From Luidia sarsii (lineage: Eukaryota > Echinodermata > Asteroidea > Paxillosida > Luidiidae): a stretch of 64,000 bases of DNA. A program made the position numbers and the translations under genes. The first letter of the stretch is position 1, and each line of letters opens with the position of its first letter. The DNA lies in contig OX465116.1 of assembly GCA_949987565.1 (NCBI GenBank), positions 1,279,001 to 1,343,000 of the forward strand, written 5' to 3'. A model generated the notes under the pieces. That model saw only the letters and a list, made by a program, of their open reading frames with translations, made no database searches and was not told where the DNA came from. Positions 12,301-24,300 of the stretch are shown here, in pieces.

Positions 12301-15300
12301 AACAAAGCAGGAGTATTTTAGAAACTCAGAATGCAGCCAGACTACTCAGACCTCACTCAAAATACCTACAGTAGGAATATGCAAAGAGCTTTCATTCCGA
12401 CTGCCATTCCCTCTCCCTCTGCCTCTATTTGGACAAGGGTTTTCAAGCAAACAAGGCCCACATCCCATGGGAAAGTCCTTGGCACCTCAATACCGCAGGC
12501 TACTGTAGCACCATACAGCCATGGTTTAGAAGCAGACTTATCTCACTCTCAATAGGGCTGGCCGATTGTTGACTTTGATTTCTGCTGATTTTTGTCTAAA
12601 AATGTGGTGCTAAGATCACGGCAGGAACTTTCTTAAAAAAGGCAGAATGTCTGTGATAATGGTGACAATGGTCCTCCATTTGTTTTCATGGACTTTTGTG
12701 ACTCTCCACAGGTTAGTTTTCTACATTTTTTTTAAACATTTTTTTTTATATGGAGAAAATACAAAGCTCTCTTCTCTCCTTCTGAAAATAATCTCCTCAC
12801 TCTTGCTGTTGTATTGTCCGACGGAATTCAAACTGCAGACAAAACAGCTCCTGCTGTTCACAATGGCGCTAATAGTAACAAAAAAAGCCTCGAGGGTTGA
12901 ACAGACAGCAATGACTAAGAACTACTGGCTACCTGCTGGTCCTACCTTTCATGAGTCAAGGACTTTTGGGGCTGCTTTCCCTGGATTTTTACCTTGCTGT
13001 CCACTAGCGAGACACTCTGCTGGACTCACCATTAAATTCTGATTAGGCATTTTTTAGGCCTAGAGGATATCCGGGTATCATGCACAATTAATGTTTTCAA
13101 AAAAGGGAAGGGGAATCAATCTGGTTGGGAAGCAAGTTTTAACAAGAATAAATTTGGGAATGTTTTAAAAGTTTTGGGGTAAAAAGGGTTAACATTTTTG
13201 AATTTTTTTTTCTCAAAAATTTGGAGAGAAAATGAATTCCAATATTTTTTTTCACACTTTCGGGTAGAAGTTTCCACACTTTTGAAAGAAATTCACTTGA
13301 GGAAAAATGCTCACACTTTCAGATTTTTTATTACACTTTAGGTATTTTTTGGTGGAAAAATGCAAATAAATTTCTCAACATGAAAACAATTCTGGGATTT
13401 TATTTAATTTCATTTTGATGTTTTTCATGACTTTTACGTGCAATTTGCAAGACATGAAAGGCCAGAATGAAATTGAGCTTTTCACAGAAATTGCAAATGA
13501 ATTTTTCCCCTGATGAAATACTTTTTCAAAAATTGTTTTCCCTTTTTGATGCTAACTTTTGATCCAAAATTACTGCATGTATTCACTTGTTAGCCTTGTT
13601 AATCTGTGTGTCCTGAGGGTGTAATGGATATTGACCTCCAGTGATTGACCCTTGAACTACTGACCTTGTTCCCAGAGAGCTCACAGCCAGTGAGGTCATC
13701 CCGCTTAATGGAAATTTCAAAGTCTCCCGGGACATTGGGGAGGTACCATCGCTGGATAGGGGTGACACCGTACACCAGCTGCAGAGGGGATCAGACAATT
13801 TCAACAAATATATGTTAGTTCAAGTTCCTGTCAAGAAAGAAAAACAAATATTGAGATTTTTATTCATCTTGGTTGATCAACTATACAAATTCCTCTGCCA
13901 TTTGAAGAAAACTAATTGTTTTTTCCCTAAGAAAATAATTTGAATTCTGAATTGGGCCTTTAAGCAAAGAGTCACCCCCCCCCAAAAAAAAAACCTCCAC
14001 CTCTCTCCAAGAAAGGAATGGGCCAAGAGAGCTTAGCCAATGGGATTCAAAGATTCGACCCACTTAGCCTTGCCCTTGTGTTATTGCATCATTCTAAAAC
14101 CAGCAACAATTTCAAAGCTCAAGAGCCTACATGCACAATGTAAAAGTGCACAGGCTAGGAAAGCACGTGCTCACTTCATGGGCTTTCGACCAAATACCGT
14201 AATCAAGGTTGTCAGTACTGTACACAAATTTGGACGTTCACCTTGCAATAGGACAATGCAATGATCGAGGCAGAGTGATGTTATCTGGCTTCCAAAGCCA
14301 ACAATTTGTGTTGTGGCTGATTGTTTGGTGAATATTGACAACAAATGAGTATCATATCTCATGCTTAAAACATTATCAGCTAACATTCATGTTCACCTTA
14401 CATCGGGCTTCCAAAAGCAATATGTTTTGTGACTGGTTGTTTGGTACCAAATAACAATTGCCTTATGCAAAAATACTGGAATAATCAGCTCCCATTATGT
14501 TCACCTTCTGACTAATCTTAAACTTTAAGGGTACATGTATTGCTTTGTGTCTCACAGCATTTATAGTCTAAACTCCCTTAATCTGATCACGGACACTGAC
14601 ATACATCAACTCCAAAATTGATGGTTATGACCCTAGCAGGAACAAGTAGTTTAACTACATGTACAATACTGCATGGATTATTTATGAACTAATAATTCCC
14701 GGAAACATCTGACATTTTAAAGCCTTTTTTGTTTTTACAAAAACATATGTCATTTTGTCATGAAATTCAAACTTAATCACATAAATTATCATACAGCATT
14801 TCAAATAACTGTTAACTCAGGTGACTGTACTGTTTCTGGTCATTATAGGGTTTACACTGTATATTTTAAATTGTAGATTTTATCTGCATATACCCTGTGG
14901 TCAAAGTGACTCCAGGGAAGTCTGAACATGTTCTACAAAAGCAAAAAGTGACCAAGATTGAACATTTCAAAAAAAAATATGGATAGGGGCTCGTGTTTTG
15001 ATCTTAGCAGGACCAAGTTTGCAAAGATTTTTTCTCTGTCTTTGTGAAAGGTCTGGCCCCGAAAATTGTGGAGGTCGAATTTCTCAAGATGTCTGTTTAA
15101 ACTTAAAGACAGTCAAAGAAACTTCCTTTTCAGGAACCCAGAATCACAAAGGGAGAGAAAGGTCCCGCTAGGATCAAAACACCACGCTTTCTAAATAATC
15201 TTTAGTAGGCCTAGATTCATTTTTTAAGGATGTTTTACAAATGTGCTGGTACGCAAAACCAGAGGTCTCAGGTTCAAGTACCGGTCCAGAACAAATTGAA

Positions 15301-16320
15301 AAATTGGCAAAGAAAACTTTGACTGGACCGGGACTTGAACCCGAGACCTCTGGATTAACGTACCAGTGCTCTACCATCTAAGCTATCCAGCCCTTAGATG
15401 ATGGCCTCCCAAATAGTCAACTAGTCTTTGCTGGGGTGGGGGCGCCAGTCAGAAGCAATTCAACCATTAACTGCAAGATTACAAGATTGTTAAAAAAGTT
15501 CCCATTTAGCTTTTTCCTAGATTCCTTTGATTCAAAAACTCCAGAATTATATCGGCTCAAGCTTGAGCCCACGTTGCCTCAGCATCAGGCTGCATTCCTG
15601 AAAACTAAATTCAATTTAAACTACCCAATACTTCAAGGTTCAAAATGTCAGGCCCTCCAAAATCTGAATGTTTTCGGGTTTTTTTTGGGGGGCAAATGCT
15701 TCAAGAGAAATTGACTGGCAAGCTGAGCCTACCTTGACTCTGTGTTTGGGAATATTTTTTAGGTCTTGCATCCATTCGGCCGGATTGTAAGGCAGGAGGT
15801 AGTCTGAAGATCTGGGCATGTCGTCTTTGGATAGCCGGCCGTTGGTCTGATGACTGGTGTCCGAGTGCGGGGCACCGGTGCCCGCGCGACTGGCCATAGT
15901 TCTGGTCACTGCCCCGGTCAGAGGTGAGAGCCGGACTCCGAATCCGTGGAGCAACGCTGGCCCAGCGCTGAGGCTCCTGAGGTGAGGAGATGGATAGACA
16001 GCGAGGCTTCTCCGACGAGAGAGGAGAGCAACGAGCCCGCTGAACTGCCTCCTGCGATGAGCAAACCGGTATGAGGCGGTCTCTCCTCTCCCGCTCCCCG
16101 ATCCAAAGCCAAGTAATCTGAGCCGATGGACGGCAGCGCAGGACCAACGGTGGCAGTGACAGTGGTGAGAACAGCTGGGGACGTGCTGCAGGACTGGGCG
16201 AGATGCCGGCGCTGCTGCTGAATGAACGAGCTGGCGTGAAGCCAAGGGAGCCCAGTCACAGGCTGATGGCAGGGCCCTGGCTATCAACCCAGCAGTGAAT
16301 GGGCCGGCAGCACAAGCCAT
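6319..16320 (-). CDS. D-cysteine desulfhydrase / ACC deaminase-like PLP enzyme, 9 exons
   Basis: This is a PLP-dependent (fold type II) enzyme expected to cleave D-cysteine to pyruvate, H2S and ammonia, or to act on a related amino acid. Exons on the minus strand are 16320-15733, 13778-13665, 11521-11363, 10301-10165, 9534-9435, 8927-8827, 8320-8142, 7685-7545 and 6440-6319. All have GT-AG borders and the phases close to 546 codons plus stop. The family signatures are SIKRDDLTG, then [17 protein letters not shown] with the PLP lysine at the exon 2/3 junction, [56 protein letters not shown] and [10 protein letters not shown]. The first about 140 residues are Arg/Ser/Ala/His-rich with few acids, suggesting a mitochondrial presequence. 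An ATG at 15897 in good Kozak context would give a 405-residue form closer to the usual length. The gene is head to head with UPF3. D-cysteine versus ACC specificity cannot be read from sequence. Confidence 0.88.
6560..7315 (-). repeat. 75-bp tandem array of a SINE tRNA head (about nine copies)
   Basis: The unit, read on the minus strand, contains GGGCTGGATAGCTCAGATGG and repeats at exactly 75 bp (landmark at 6631, 6706, 6781, 6856, about 6931 and onward). Each unit keeps the A-box region of the tRNA-derived SINE plus the flank containing TAGTTGACTATT. Only the left-end unit near 6570-6600 continues into a B-box-like segment, and the SINE upstream block follows at 7260-7315. It lies in the last intron (between 7545 and 6440) of the desulfhydrase gene. 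Confidence 0.85.
7330..7500 (+). mobile_element. partial SINE copies, plus orientation
   Basis: Two GGGCTGGATAG heads (about 7332 and 7429) face opposite to the neighbouring array. They are separated by a short AAACC repeat and the TAGTTAACTATTTGGGAAGGCC flank. They sit between the 75-bp array and exon 8 of the desulfhydrase gene. Confidence 0.65.
7947..8097. mobile_element. short palindromic element with CATCGTAA-type internal repeats
   Basis: A segment of about 150 bp is bounded by GATTTCACCAAACTCATCG and its near inverted counterpart CGTAAGGCTTTGTGAAATCCACC. Inside are TTACGATGGGTTATCCATCGTAAG and related palindromes. Sister copies lie at about 8968-9120 and, more decayed, at 28040-28175. 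The size, inverted ends and lack of coding capacity fit a MITE. It is intronic in the desulfhydrase gene. Confidence 0.65.
8362..8530. mobile_element. hairpin element of the GATCCTAGCAGGACC family
   Basis: The element begins with AGGGCCTGACG, has inverted arms around a loop with TTTCTGCTTTTGAGAAAGG, then reads ATCAAAACGTCAAGCCCTCC and a tail with GGTTATTTTAGTCAGTAAGC. The same head-plus-tail organisation recurs across the window (for example near 29105-29265, 51745-51895, 52440-52545 and 59680-59800). It carries no coding capacity. Confidence 0.65.
8645..8811. repeat. (ACAACAATG)n microsatellite
   Basis: Low-complexity DNA built from CAA triplets with interspersed ATG, in the intron just beside exon 6 of the desulfhydrase gene. 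The splice donor of that exon lies about 10 bp away (exon end 8827), so length changes could affect splicing. Confidence 0.85.
8968..9120. mobile_element. second copy of the CATCGTAA palindromic element
   Basis: It matches the 7947-8097 copy along its length: left end CAATTTCACCAAACTTGTCG, right end AAAGCTTTGTGAAATCCACC, with the internal TGGGTTATCCATCGTAAG palindrome. It lies in the next intron of the same gene. Confidence 0.65.
9600..10140. repeat. 94-bp tandem repeat derived from a second tRNA-type SINE
   Basis: The landmark TTGCCC(A/G)ATTGCCTGGTGA recurs at 9773, 9867, 9961 and 10055, an exact 94-bp period over four copies. The left end (9610-9660) is a reverse tRNA-like segment (GCTTAACCACTGGACCACCG), so the array appears to have grown from the body of the second SINE family, also seen at 28300-28420 and 59295-59465. 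It ends about 25 bp from exon 4 of the desulfhydrase gene. Confidence 0.8.
10690..11170 (+). repeat. 75-bp tandem array of SINE heads, plus orientation (about six copies)
   Basis: It has the same unit as the 6560-7315 array but in the opposite orientation: GGAAGGCCACCATCTAAGGG, then GCTGGATAGCTCAGATGG, then TGTGCCAAAGACTAGTTGAC. Only the last unit (about 11090-11165) runs into the B box GGGTTCAAGTCCCGG, making a full tRNA-like segment. It lies in the intron between exons 3 and 4 of the desulfhydrase gene. Confidence 0.85.
11220..11345. mobile_element. hairpin element of the GATCCTAGCAGGACC family
   Basis: Inverted arms GAGCCTGATGA...GATCCTAGCAGGATC and AAGGTCCTGCTAGGATGG...GTCAGGCC flank a short loop. 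A tail with CAATTTTAGTCGG follows and ends about 20 bp from the exon 3 donor of the desulfhydrase gene. Confidence 0.65.
15150..15480. mobile_element. two SINE heads in inverted arrangement plus hairpin-element fragment
   Basis: A plus-strand 3' half of the tRNA head (15245-15290, ending GGTCCAGAAC) is followed by a complete minus-strand copy (about 15310-15475) that includes the upstream block ending AATTCAACCATTAACTGC. A fragment of the GATCCTAGCAGGACC family precedes them at about 15150-15200. All are in intron 1 of the desulfhydrase gene. Confidence 0.6.
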
Positions 16321-18272
16321 GCTCAATACAGGGGGGGGATCAAGGTCAGGCTCAGGTCAAAGTAATAAAGTCCTACAGGCAAACAGCTCCCATGTGTACA
16401 GAGTGCAGCAGGTGCATGCACTGTACACAGACTCCACCAGAGTCACACTGGGTGATGTGTGTAGTCACTAGTGACCCTGTGCCAGGAATGTCCACAGTAT
16501 TCTTGCCACTCCTGTCCAGCTATTTTGGGGGCCTCAGCGGAGGTCAACTCCACAGAACTCAACTGAATTAGTCTGTGGTGAAAGGCAACAAAACAACAAG
16601 AAAGTAACACCTTTGTTAGACAACAGAAACCCCAGTAACCAATTTTTAACTGGAGGACAACTCAAAGGCACTTAGAAAAACTGTTTTCTGTGGTGCAAAT
16701 GGAAGAGATCAAAGTAAGATGTGGATATATTTATAAATCTGGGGTCCAACTTGTAACATTTTGGTGTGCCAACTTACAGATGAAACCAGGCAGCTTTCCT
16801 GCATGGAATATTATATCAACATAATTAACCTCTTTGTAGATTGGTGTTATACATGGTCAGATGGACAGTGTGATATACTTTTTAATTAACAGAATGTTTT
16901 ATTACATCGTTACAATATTACATGCAGGAAAGATGAATGGTTTCATTTGTAAGTGGGGACACTAACATGTCACAAATTGGATCCCCTATTTATGGAATAA
17001 CCCATGGAATCAATTAACAATAACCAGTAAAAGAAATTAGCAATAATTCCCATGAATTCTGACACATGTGTGCAGTGAAGGTGGCAACTCAAAATAAATA
17101 AATAATAAAATGCAAAAATGGTGAAGATGCTATCGTGACTTAAACGACCAAAATGCAAATCTAAAAAAATGGAGAGGGTCTGGTGTTTCGATCGCAGAAG
17201 GACCTATCTCAAAGGCAGAATGAGAAGCCATCAAATATGCCTTTGCGTTAAATCCGGCCCCTTTGTGAGAAATAAAAAACTTCGAAGCGAGAAGAAAAGT
17301 GATGCAAACTTTGCGTAATGAAAATTGCTTAGATCTGACCAAAATTACTACAATTTTGAAAAATGCCCCCAAAAACCTTTGACTAGACCAGGATTTGAAC
17401 CCGAGACCTGTCTTTTGCATATTGGTCATTACTCATGTTAGTGAATGCATGTAATTAGTTTATATTAGTAAATTAAATTACTCTAAAATAAATGATTAAC
17501 ACTAAATAACAGTTTATATGACCTCCAAAACCATAAAGAATGTCAAAAAATGAAAAATTGTGGGCAATTTGACAAGACATCCTTATCACACTGACCTGGG
17601 TCAAAAATGCTTCATAAAATCACTCAAATATTTGAACTAACTTTACAGCTGTCCACAAATATTGACAAAGTTGTTTGTTATTGTATATTGACTTAAATGA
17701 CACGCCCACCCCCCACTCCAATAAAAAAACAAAGGGTTCTGCCATACACTACAGTACATGAAAGAGGACCTTTCTCAGACACAGGGAAAGGTCATGCTTT
17801 GAAAAAGGTCCTACCAGGATATCATAAATGTCATGCCATTCATAATATCACATTTAGTTGTTAATAAAGGACAGCGAAATATCAGAAATATCAGAATTAT
17901 TGAGAGTGTACCGGAGTAGGCATTATTATATTAGTTTACCATTGCCTGCCTTGAAAATGTGCAGCAACTTTCCGGACTCGGAAATTAAAAGTGACGATCA
18001 AGCCAGTAACTCCGAGGCCACCGTCGAGCAAACTGTCATTTAGTACTAGTAGAGACTTGATAAGGTAGGTATCTCACATCATACAAAAAAAAGGCACCGA
18101 AAAAACCGTCCTTTGGGTCAATTTCCTGACGAATAAATGAGTTACTTTCGTGCTAAACAGCTGAGCACTCTAAGCTGCCGAGAGAGGGCGTCCTTCATCG
18201 CGCGAAGCAAAACAAACTCCGTGTCAAAGTTGAGTTCGTGTCACTTCTAGAATTAACTTTCTGGTTTCCAAA
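16321..18272. other. intergenic region between divergent genes
   Basis: About 1.95 kb separates the start codons of the desulfhydrase (minus) and UPF3 (plus) genes, so both promoters should lie here. I see no clear TATA box. Fragments of the GATCCTAGCAGGACC family (about 17170-17230 and 17760-17830) and a partial minus-strand SINE end (about 17370-17410) are present. The last about 200 bp before UPF3 are free of recognisable repeats. Confidence 0.55.
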
Positions 18273-21133
18273 ATGACTTTGGACGTCAAATCTAACGAAA
18301 AGGAGGCGAAAAAAGAGGACGCTGTTGACAGGAGGCGAGGCAAGGATACGCCATGCTCAAAGGTAGACCCATGATTCTGCGAATGAGTTTGCCAGATCAC
18401 AATTTCTACACAGAACTTACCACGCACTTCTCTGTCACTTACTCACTGTTGTCCGGAAATTAGACATGTTAAAATGACCAATAATAATAACATTACTACT
18501 ATAGTACTAGTACTACTAGTACTACTAGTAGTAGTACTAGTAGTAGTAGTAGTAGTAGTACTAGTACTAATACTAGTAATACTACTTAAAAAATAAAAGA
18601 ATACTAAAAACTGCTTCTGCTAATGCTTTTTAAAAAGGAGAATACAAAGACTTTTCTTGGATGGAGTCTCCAGTCAGAAGCAATTAATTAACCATTTATT
18701 TAATTGCCATAATGAATAATTGATATGATATTGATAAATGAATATTAATTAATATTGTTAATGGATATTAGTAATAAGCATTAATACTTAATAATATGAC
18801 ACCATCATTTGAGAAATTCTAGACCCCCTTAATTTTGTATTTTATTATTTTTGTTTTCAACCATTTCCCCCAAAAGGTCGTTATCCGATGCCTGCCGCCA
18901 ACTTTGACAGAGGCTGAATTCCTGGAGGACATCGCTCCCCTCCCAGACAACAACTACCTGTATTATGTCAGAGCGGACCGGAGGTATGCCCCAGTGCTAG
19001 GGAATCCGTTAATCACAGGAATGTCAATCGCCAAGGGTCATCCCTGCACTGCATGACGTGTGGTCAGCACTGCGTGTTCGGTGCCTTCACAAGACCACCA
19101 CCAGCTCTGTTGTGGAGTGGTCGATGTGCCTGTACTTCAGAGCAGGTGTCACTGGTTCAGTTTTCTGGCTGAGCTAATGACTCTTTGGGAATGGCATTCT
19201 CATTTACGCAAATCACCCGGGCAATTGGGCAAAGCACCGAGCACACAGTGCTGACTACACTTTAGGTAAGGTAAACCCTCGTTGAGTTACATTCTCACCG
19301 ACGCAAACCACCAGGCAATCGGGCAAAGCACCGAGCACACAGTGGTGACTAACTCATTGAATAGGGCAAACTGCCATTGAATGATATTCTTACCGACACA
19401 AACATCAAACTATATCTATGATCCATTTGATTTTCCCTCCCTCCACACCCCCTCCTCCTCCCCTCCTCCCCTCCTCCCCTCCTCCTCCCCCTCCTCTCAT
19501 TCCTCCCCCTAGCCTGGAGCTCAATGCTTTCTGTCGCGCGTACATCAACTTCACCAACTCGGAGGACATACTCCCGTTCCGTGACCAGTGGGATGGGCAC
19601 CTGTTCTCGGATTCCAAAGGTATGGCTGGGTTTTCTCCCAAACTTTGGGAGTCTGGTAATTTGCTCAACAGATGAGTTTTGTTATATATTGAGGTTCCAT
19701 AGGTCACAGATTAGATAGAGTCTAAAGCACTGTAGTAATGTGCATGTCCATGAAAAAAACAAACCAATGAATGTTCAAGGAAACAAACTCAACAGCCCTG
19801 TTACTCAGCAGCACATGCTAAGGTGCTTTTGTAAATTTTCAAATGTGCTTCGAGGTGGCAACTTTTGAAGACCATTTTACCTGAGGTTGCTCATCAAACA
19901 TCAGTTTAATAGCCAGGGCAAACCCTGAGATATAGAGGTTTTCCAGTCACATGCTTTTGCCAGCGTTTGGTCAGCGTTCAATTCACGCAGATGTAAGCAG
20001 AACCCGCACAACTTTGAGTCATCAAATGTCCAATGGAAATACACAGATTCGACATTTGTAGAGATTCCGCGTATTTGGACGCTCCTGCGGACGTGCTAAT
20101 CAGCCTTCAGTGGTCAAATGACGTCATGTGAAGAACCTCTATAGCAACTGTGGTGAGAGACATTCCATTTTGGGCAAGCTTTTATACAGCAGACTGACGA
20201 GTAGTAGAGTACACACTGGCAGAGCAACACTCCGTCTTTGCAGAGCGACACTCCGTCTTCAAAGAGATGTGTTACATCATTACATGGTGTCACCTCAAAC
20301 CTTCCACTAAACTGTCAAATCGTTTCCATCTGAAGGTGTACAATACCCAGCCGTGGTGGAGTTTGCTCCTTACCAGAAGGTTCCTAAGAAGCAAGGGAGG
20401 AAGGCAGACCCTCGCTCAGCTACCATAGAGGAGGGTGAGTGATAAGGAACCTAGTACCTTAGCATTGAACCTAGTACCTGAACATTGAACCTAGTACCTT
20501 AGCATTGAGCCTAGTACTTTAACATTGAACCTAGTACCTTAGCGTTGAACCTAGTACCTTAGCATTGAACCTAGTACCTTAGCATTGAACCTAGTACCTT
20601 AGCATTGAACCTAGTACCTTAGCATTGAACTTAGTACCTTAACATTAAACCTAGTACCTTAGCATTGAACCTAGTACCTTAGCATTGAATCTAGTACCTT
20701 AGCCCAGGCTTCAAATCCAGGTCCACCCAAGTTCTCTTTTTCATTTTCAGAAATAAGGAAATTAATCAACCACAGTGATTTGAAATATAAAAGCTGCACA
20801 TTCTTCAAAATCATATTATCCTTCCCCCTCGTCCGCCCTCAACACACGCCTCCAAAATAAGACGAGGATTTCAAGCAGTTTGCCGAATCCCTTCAGGCAG
20901 AAGTCGAGAGACTCCCCAGCGCCGAGACCTACCTGGAGGAGCTAGAGGCCAAGTTGTCGGAGAGAGAAGGTAATTCTTTGCGTACCTGCATACATTTCTG
21001 CAATTATGATGTGCTTTTCTTTCAAAGATTGCAACAAATAGCTACAACACAAACTAATTAACAAGAGGAAACATACATCTATCGGTCACAACATTATAAG
21101 TACAATAAATAAATGGATGGCATTTTGCTTGAC

Positions 21134-21222
<89 letters not shown>

Positions 21223-21253
21223 AATTGATTGGTTGGTTGATTGAGTGAGTGAG

Positions 21254-21313
<60 letters not shown>

Positions 21314-24300
21314 GATCGATCAGTTATTTTCTTCTGCTAGTATGCAAAATTCATTTGTTATCTACCATTGTCATTACAAGATTATTACATTTTAAATGTC
21401 TTGAATTTTAAGTAATTATGCTCACAGAATAAGCAAACGATATAAACATCTGCGTATGTGCGTGTGGTTGTTCTTTTGCAGCCAGAGATATGACACCTCT
21501 ACTGGCCTTCATTAAGAACAAGAAGATGGAGAGAATTGTGAGTATTGGAGGCCGTCCTCGATCCGTTTATCCACCCACAAACTTTGTCAGGTAGTCCATT
21601 GGGTCAAGAAAGGAGAGACAAGTAGCGTACCACTGAATAGCCTGGCCTTTAGCCATGACGTAACCCAACCTAACCATTTCTGGGGTAGATTGATCATCAT
21701 GAAGGTTGATGTTATTGGACTATCTATTGGACAACGGGCAGAGTACACACTGCCCGAAATGTTGAGTTACCGGCTCTTTCCAGAGCCACGCTCCGTCTCT
21801 TTCCAGAGCCACGCTCCGTCTCTCAAGAGATGACGTACACAGTGTCACTGTGGACCTTCCACTATGTTGTTTTGGGTCTCGTTGTTGTTGACATGGTTGT
21901 TAATTGCTGTTGTGGACAATCTCGCCGAGCAGAAGCTGCGGCAAGAGGCGAGGGAAGAGCGGCGTCGCAAGGAGCGCGAGCAGAAGAAGCGCGACGAGGA
22001 GAGACGACAGAAGAGAGAGGAGGAGCGACGTCGACAGCGGGAGAAGCCCAGACAGCGGGAGCGAGAGGCCAAGGAGAGGGACAAAGCCAAGGACAAGAAG
22101 AGCCACGCGGAAGACACTCAGAAAATCAAGGTGACTGGCTGACCCGGGCTCTCACTGCACCAAGCCTTACAACCCACTGTAGCGAGATTATCCCATCGGG
22201 GTTCTAGTTGCTATTGCCCTGCAGTCGTAGATAAAGAGTAATAATCATCCTTCGTCAGTCTCCTGATGATAGACCGTTTTGAAACGTTAAGTTCATCAGT
22301 TTGACCAACAAAATAAGTGCTAGCCGTAAACTTTGCTGAGCCCTGTGAGTTGAGTTGATTAACAACAGAATCACCTTAATATGCCAGCTGTCGTTTTCCC
22401 TTTTTTTTAAATTAATTCTACAGCTGCTCAAGAAGCCGGAGAATGAGACGGGCAGCCACAAAGGAGATGCGGATGAGAAGAGCCGGGAGAAAGACAAGAC
22501 AGTGAGGAAGGAGCAGACGAGGCTAGATGACAGGTAGCGGGTCTTCCCCATCTGCCCCTTACCCCACCGCCTCCTAGTCCGGCTCCACTCTCATGTCTGG
22601 GCACGGTCCCCGCTTCCAACATGACAAACCCTGACATCAAATGGCGCTGGGGTGCTTTGGATCCCAGCTGGTCCTGTGATGCTGTCATTCCATCAGTACC
22701 TCTCACAAAAGGCCTCAAAGAGGTCTTTGAGAAAGTCACTTTTTATTTCATTCATTTATTTATTACAGGAATAGGATCATGAAACATGAATGTAAAAGTT
22801 CTAATCTGGACGCAGATAAGTCATTTAAAACAAGAATAAATAATAAAAATAATAAAAATATTAAAAATGAATAAAATTGTATACAGAATTCTAATCAAAA
22901 TTGCACACATTTGATTGTAAGGGAAAAAAGAAAAAAGAAAAATACCCATGATGAAAAGTAATTGCAAACATCTACGTCAAATTTCTGATAAGTGGACGAA
23001 GGAAAAACAAAAGCTAGTTACCAAAATGGAAACACCATGGCCTTCAAATGTTGGATCCTTGCCATGAGCTTGAAACTCTCCCCGCCTCGTCCACATTTTT
23101 GTTTTTAAATTGGGTTCCTGATCCACTCTGACGAGTTTCAGGAAGGAGAGAGACGCCAAGTCGGCCAGGCAGTATCGGGACCAGCCTCCGTCCGGCACCC
23201 GCGATAGAGACAACCGGGAGCGAGGCGGCCTGAAGGACCACGATCGCTCGCAGAGGGAGAGGGATAAGGAGCAGGCCAGGAAGGCAGAGAGAGACCGTTA
23301 CAGGGACCGGGACAGGGACAGGCAGCCAGCTCGAGGGACGGACAGGCCCAGCGACAGAGACCGCGACAAACACCCCGGCCCCAAGGAAAAAGGTCGGGAC
23401 GGGGAGACGAGAGCGGTTCAGGAAAAACGTCCAGGCAAAGGTTTGCAGCAAGGAACTCTTATTGAACCCAGCTTTTGTCCTTTGATCCCTTCCCTACTGC
23501 TTGCCCTTCCCTTTGATCTCATCCTGGTCTGTCTACCAGCTTTTGTCCTTTGATCCCTTCCCTTCTGCTTGCCCTTCCCTTTGATCTCACCCTGGTCTGT
23601 CTACCAGCTTTCCTCCTTTGATCCCTTCCCTTCTGCTTGCCCTTCCCTTTGATCTCACCCTGGTCTGTCTACCAGTTTTCCACCTTTGATCCCTTCCCTA
23701 CTGCTTGCCCTTCCCTTTGATCTCACCCTGGTCTGTCTACCAGCTTTCCTCCTTTGATCCCTTCCCTACTGCTTGCCCTTCCCTTTGATCTCACCCTGGT
23801 CTGTCTACCAGCTTTCCTTTGATCCCTTCCCTACTGCTTGCCCTTCCCTTTGATCTCACCCTGGTCAGTTTACCTTCCATGCCATTCTGTGACGGGCATC
23901 CATTCAATCCTGAAACAAATTAATTCTCCGTTAATAGATAATTTGGTTTCTTTCTTTGGGCAGACGCAGGCTCGTATTCCTCCTCGTCAAAGGGACCCCA
24001 AGCTTCGCGAGAGGAGAAGCGGGGAGAGGGAGCCAGACCAGACTCCCACAACGAGAAGCCGCGACGTCCCGACGCCGAGAGAACCACCAAGGAGGAAGCG
24101 CCGTCCTCAATCGGAGCCAAGAGGTCGGAGCGCGAGGGTCACCCCAGGGCCTGGACCCGCAGGGATGACCGGCACGCCTCCGCGGCCGAGAAGCGACCGC
24201 CGTCGGGCCGACGGAGCTCGGACCTCGGCACAGACTCCTCGGAAGGGTCGACCGACAAGCCGGCCAAGTCGGCCAGAGGGAAAGACGGCAATGAGCGTCT

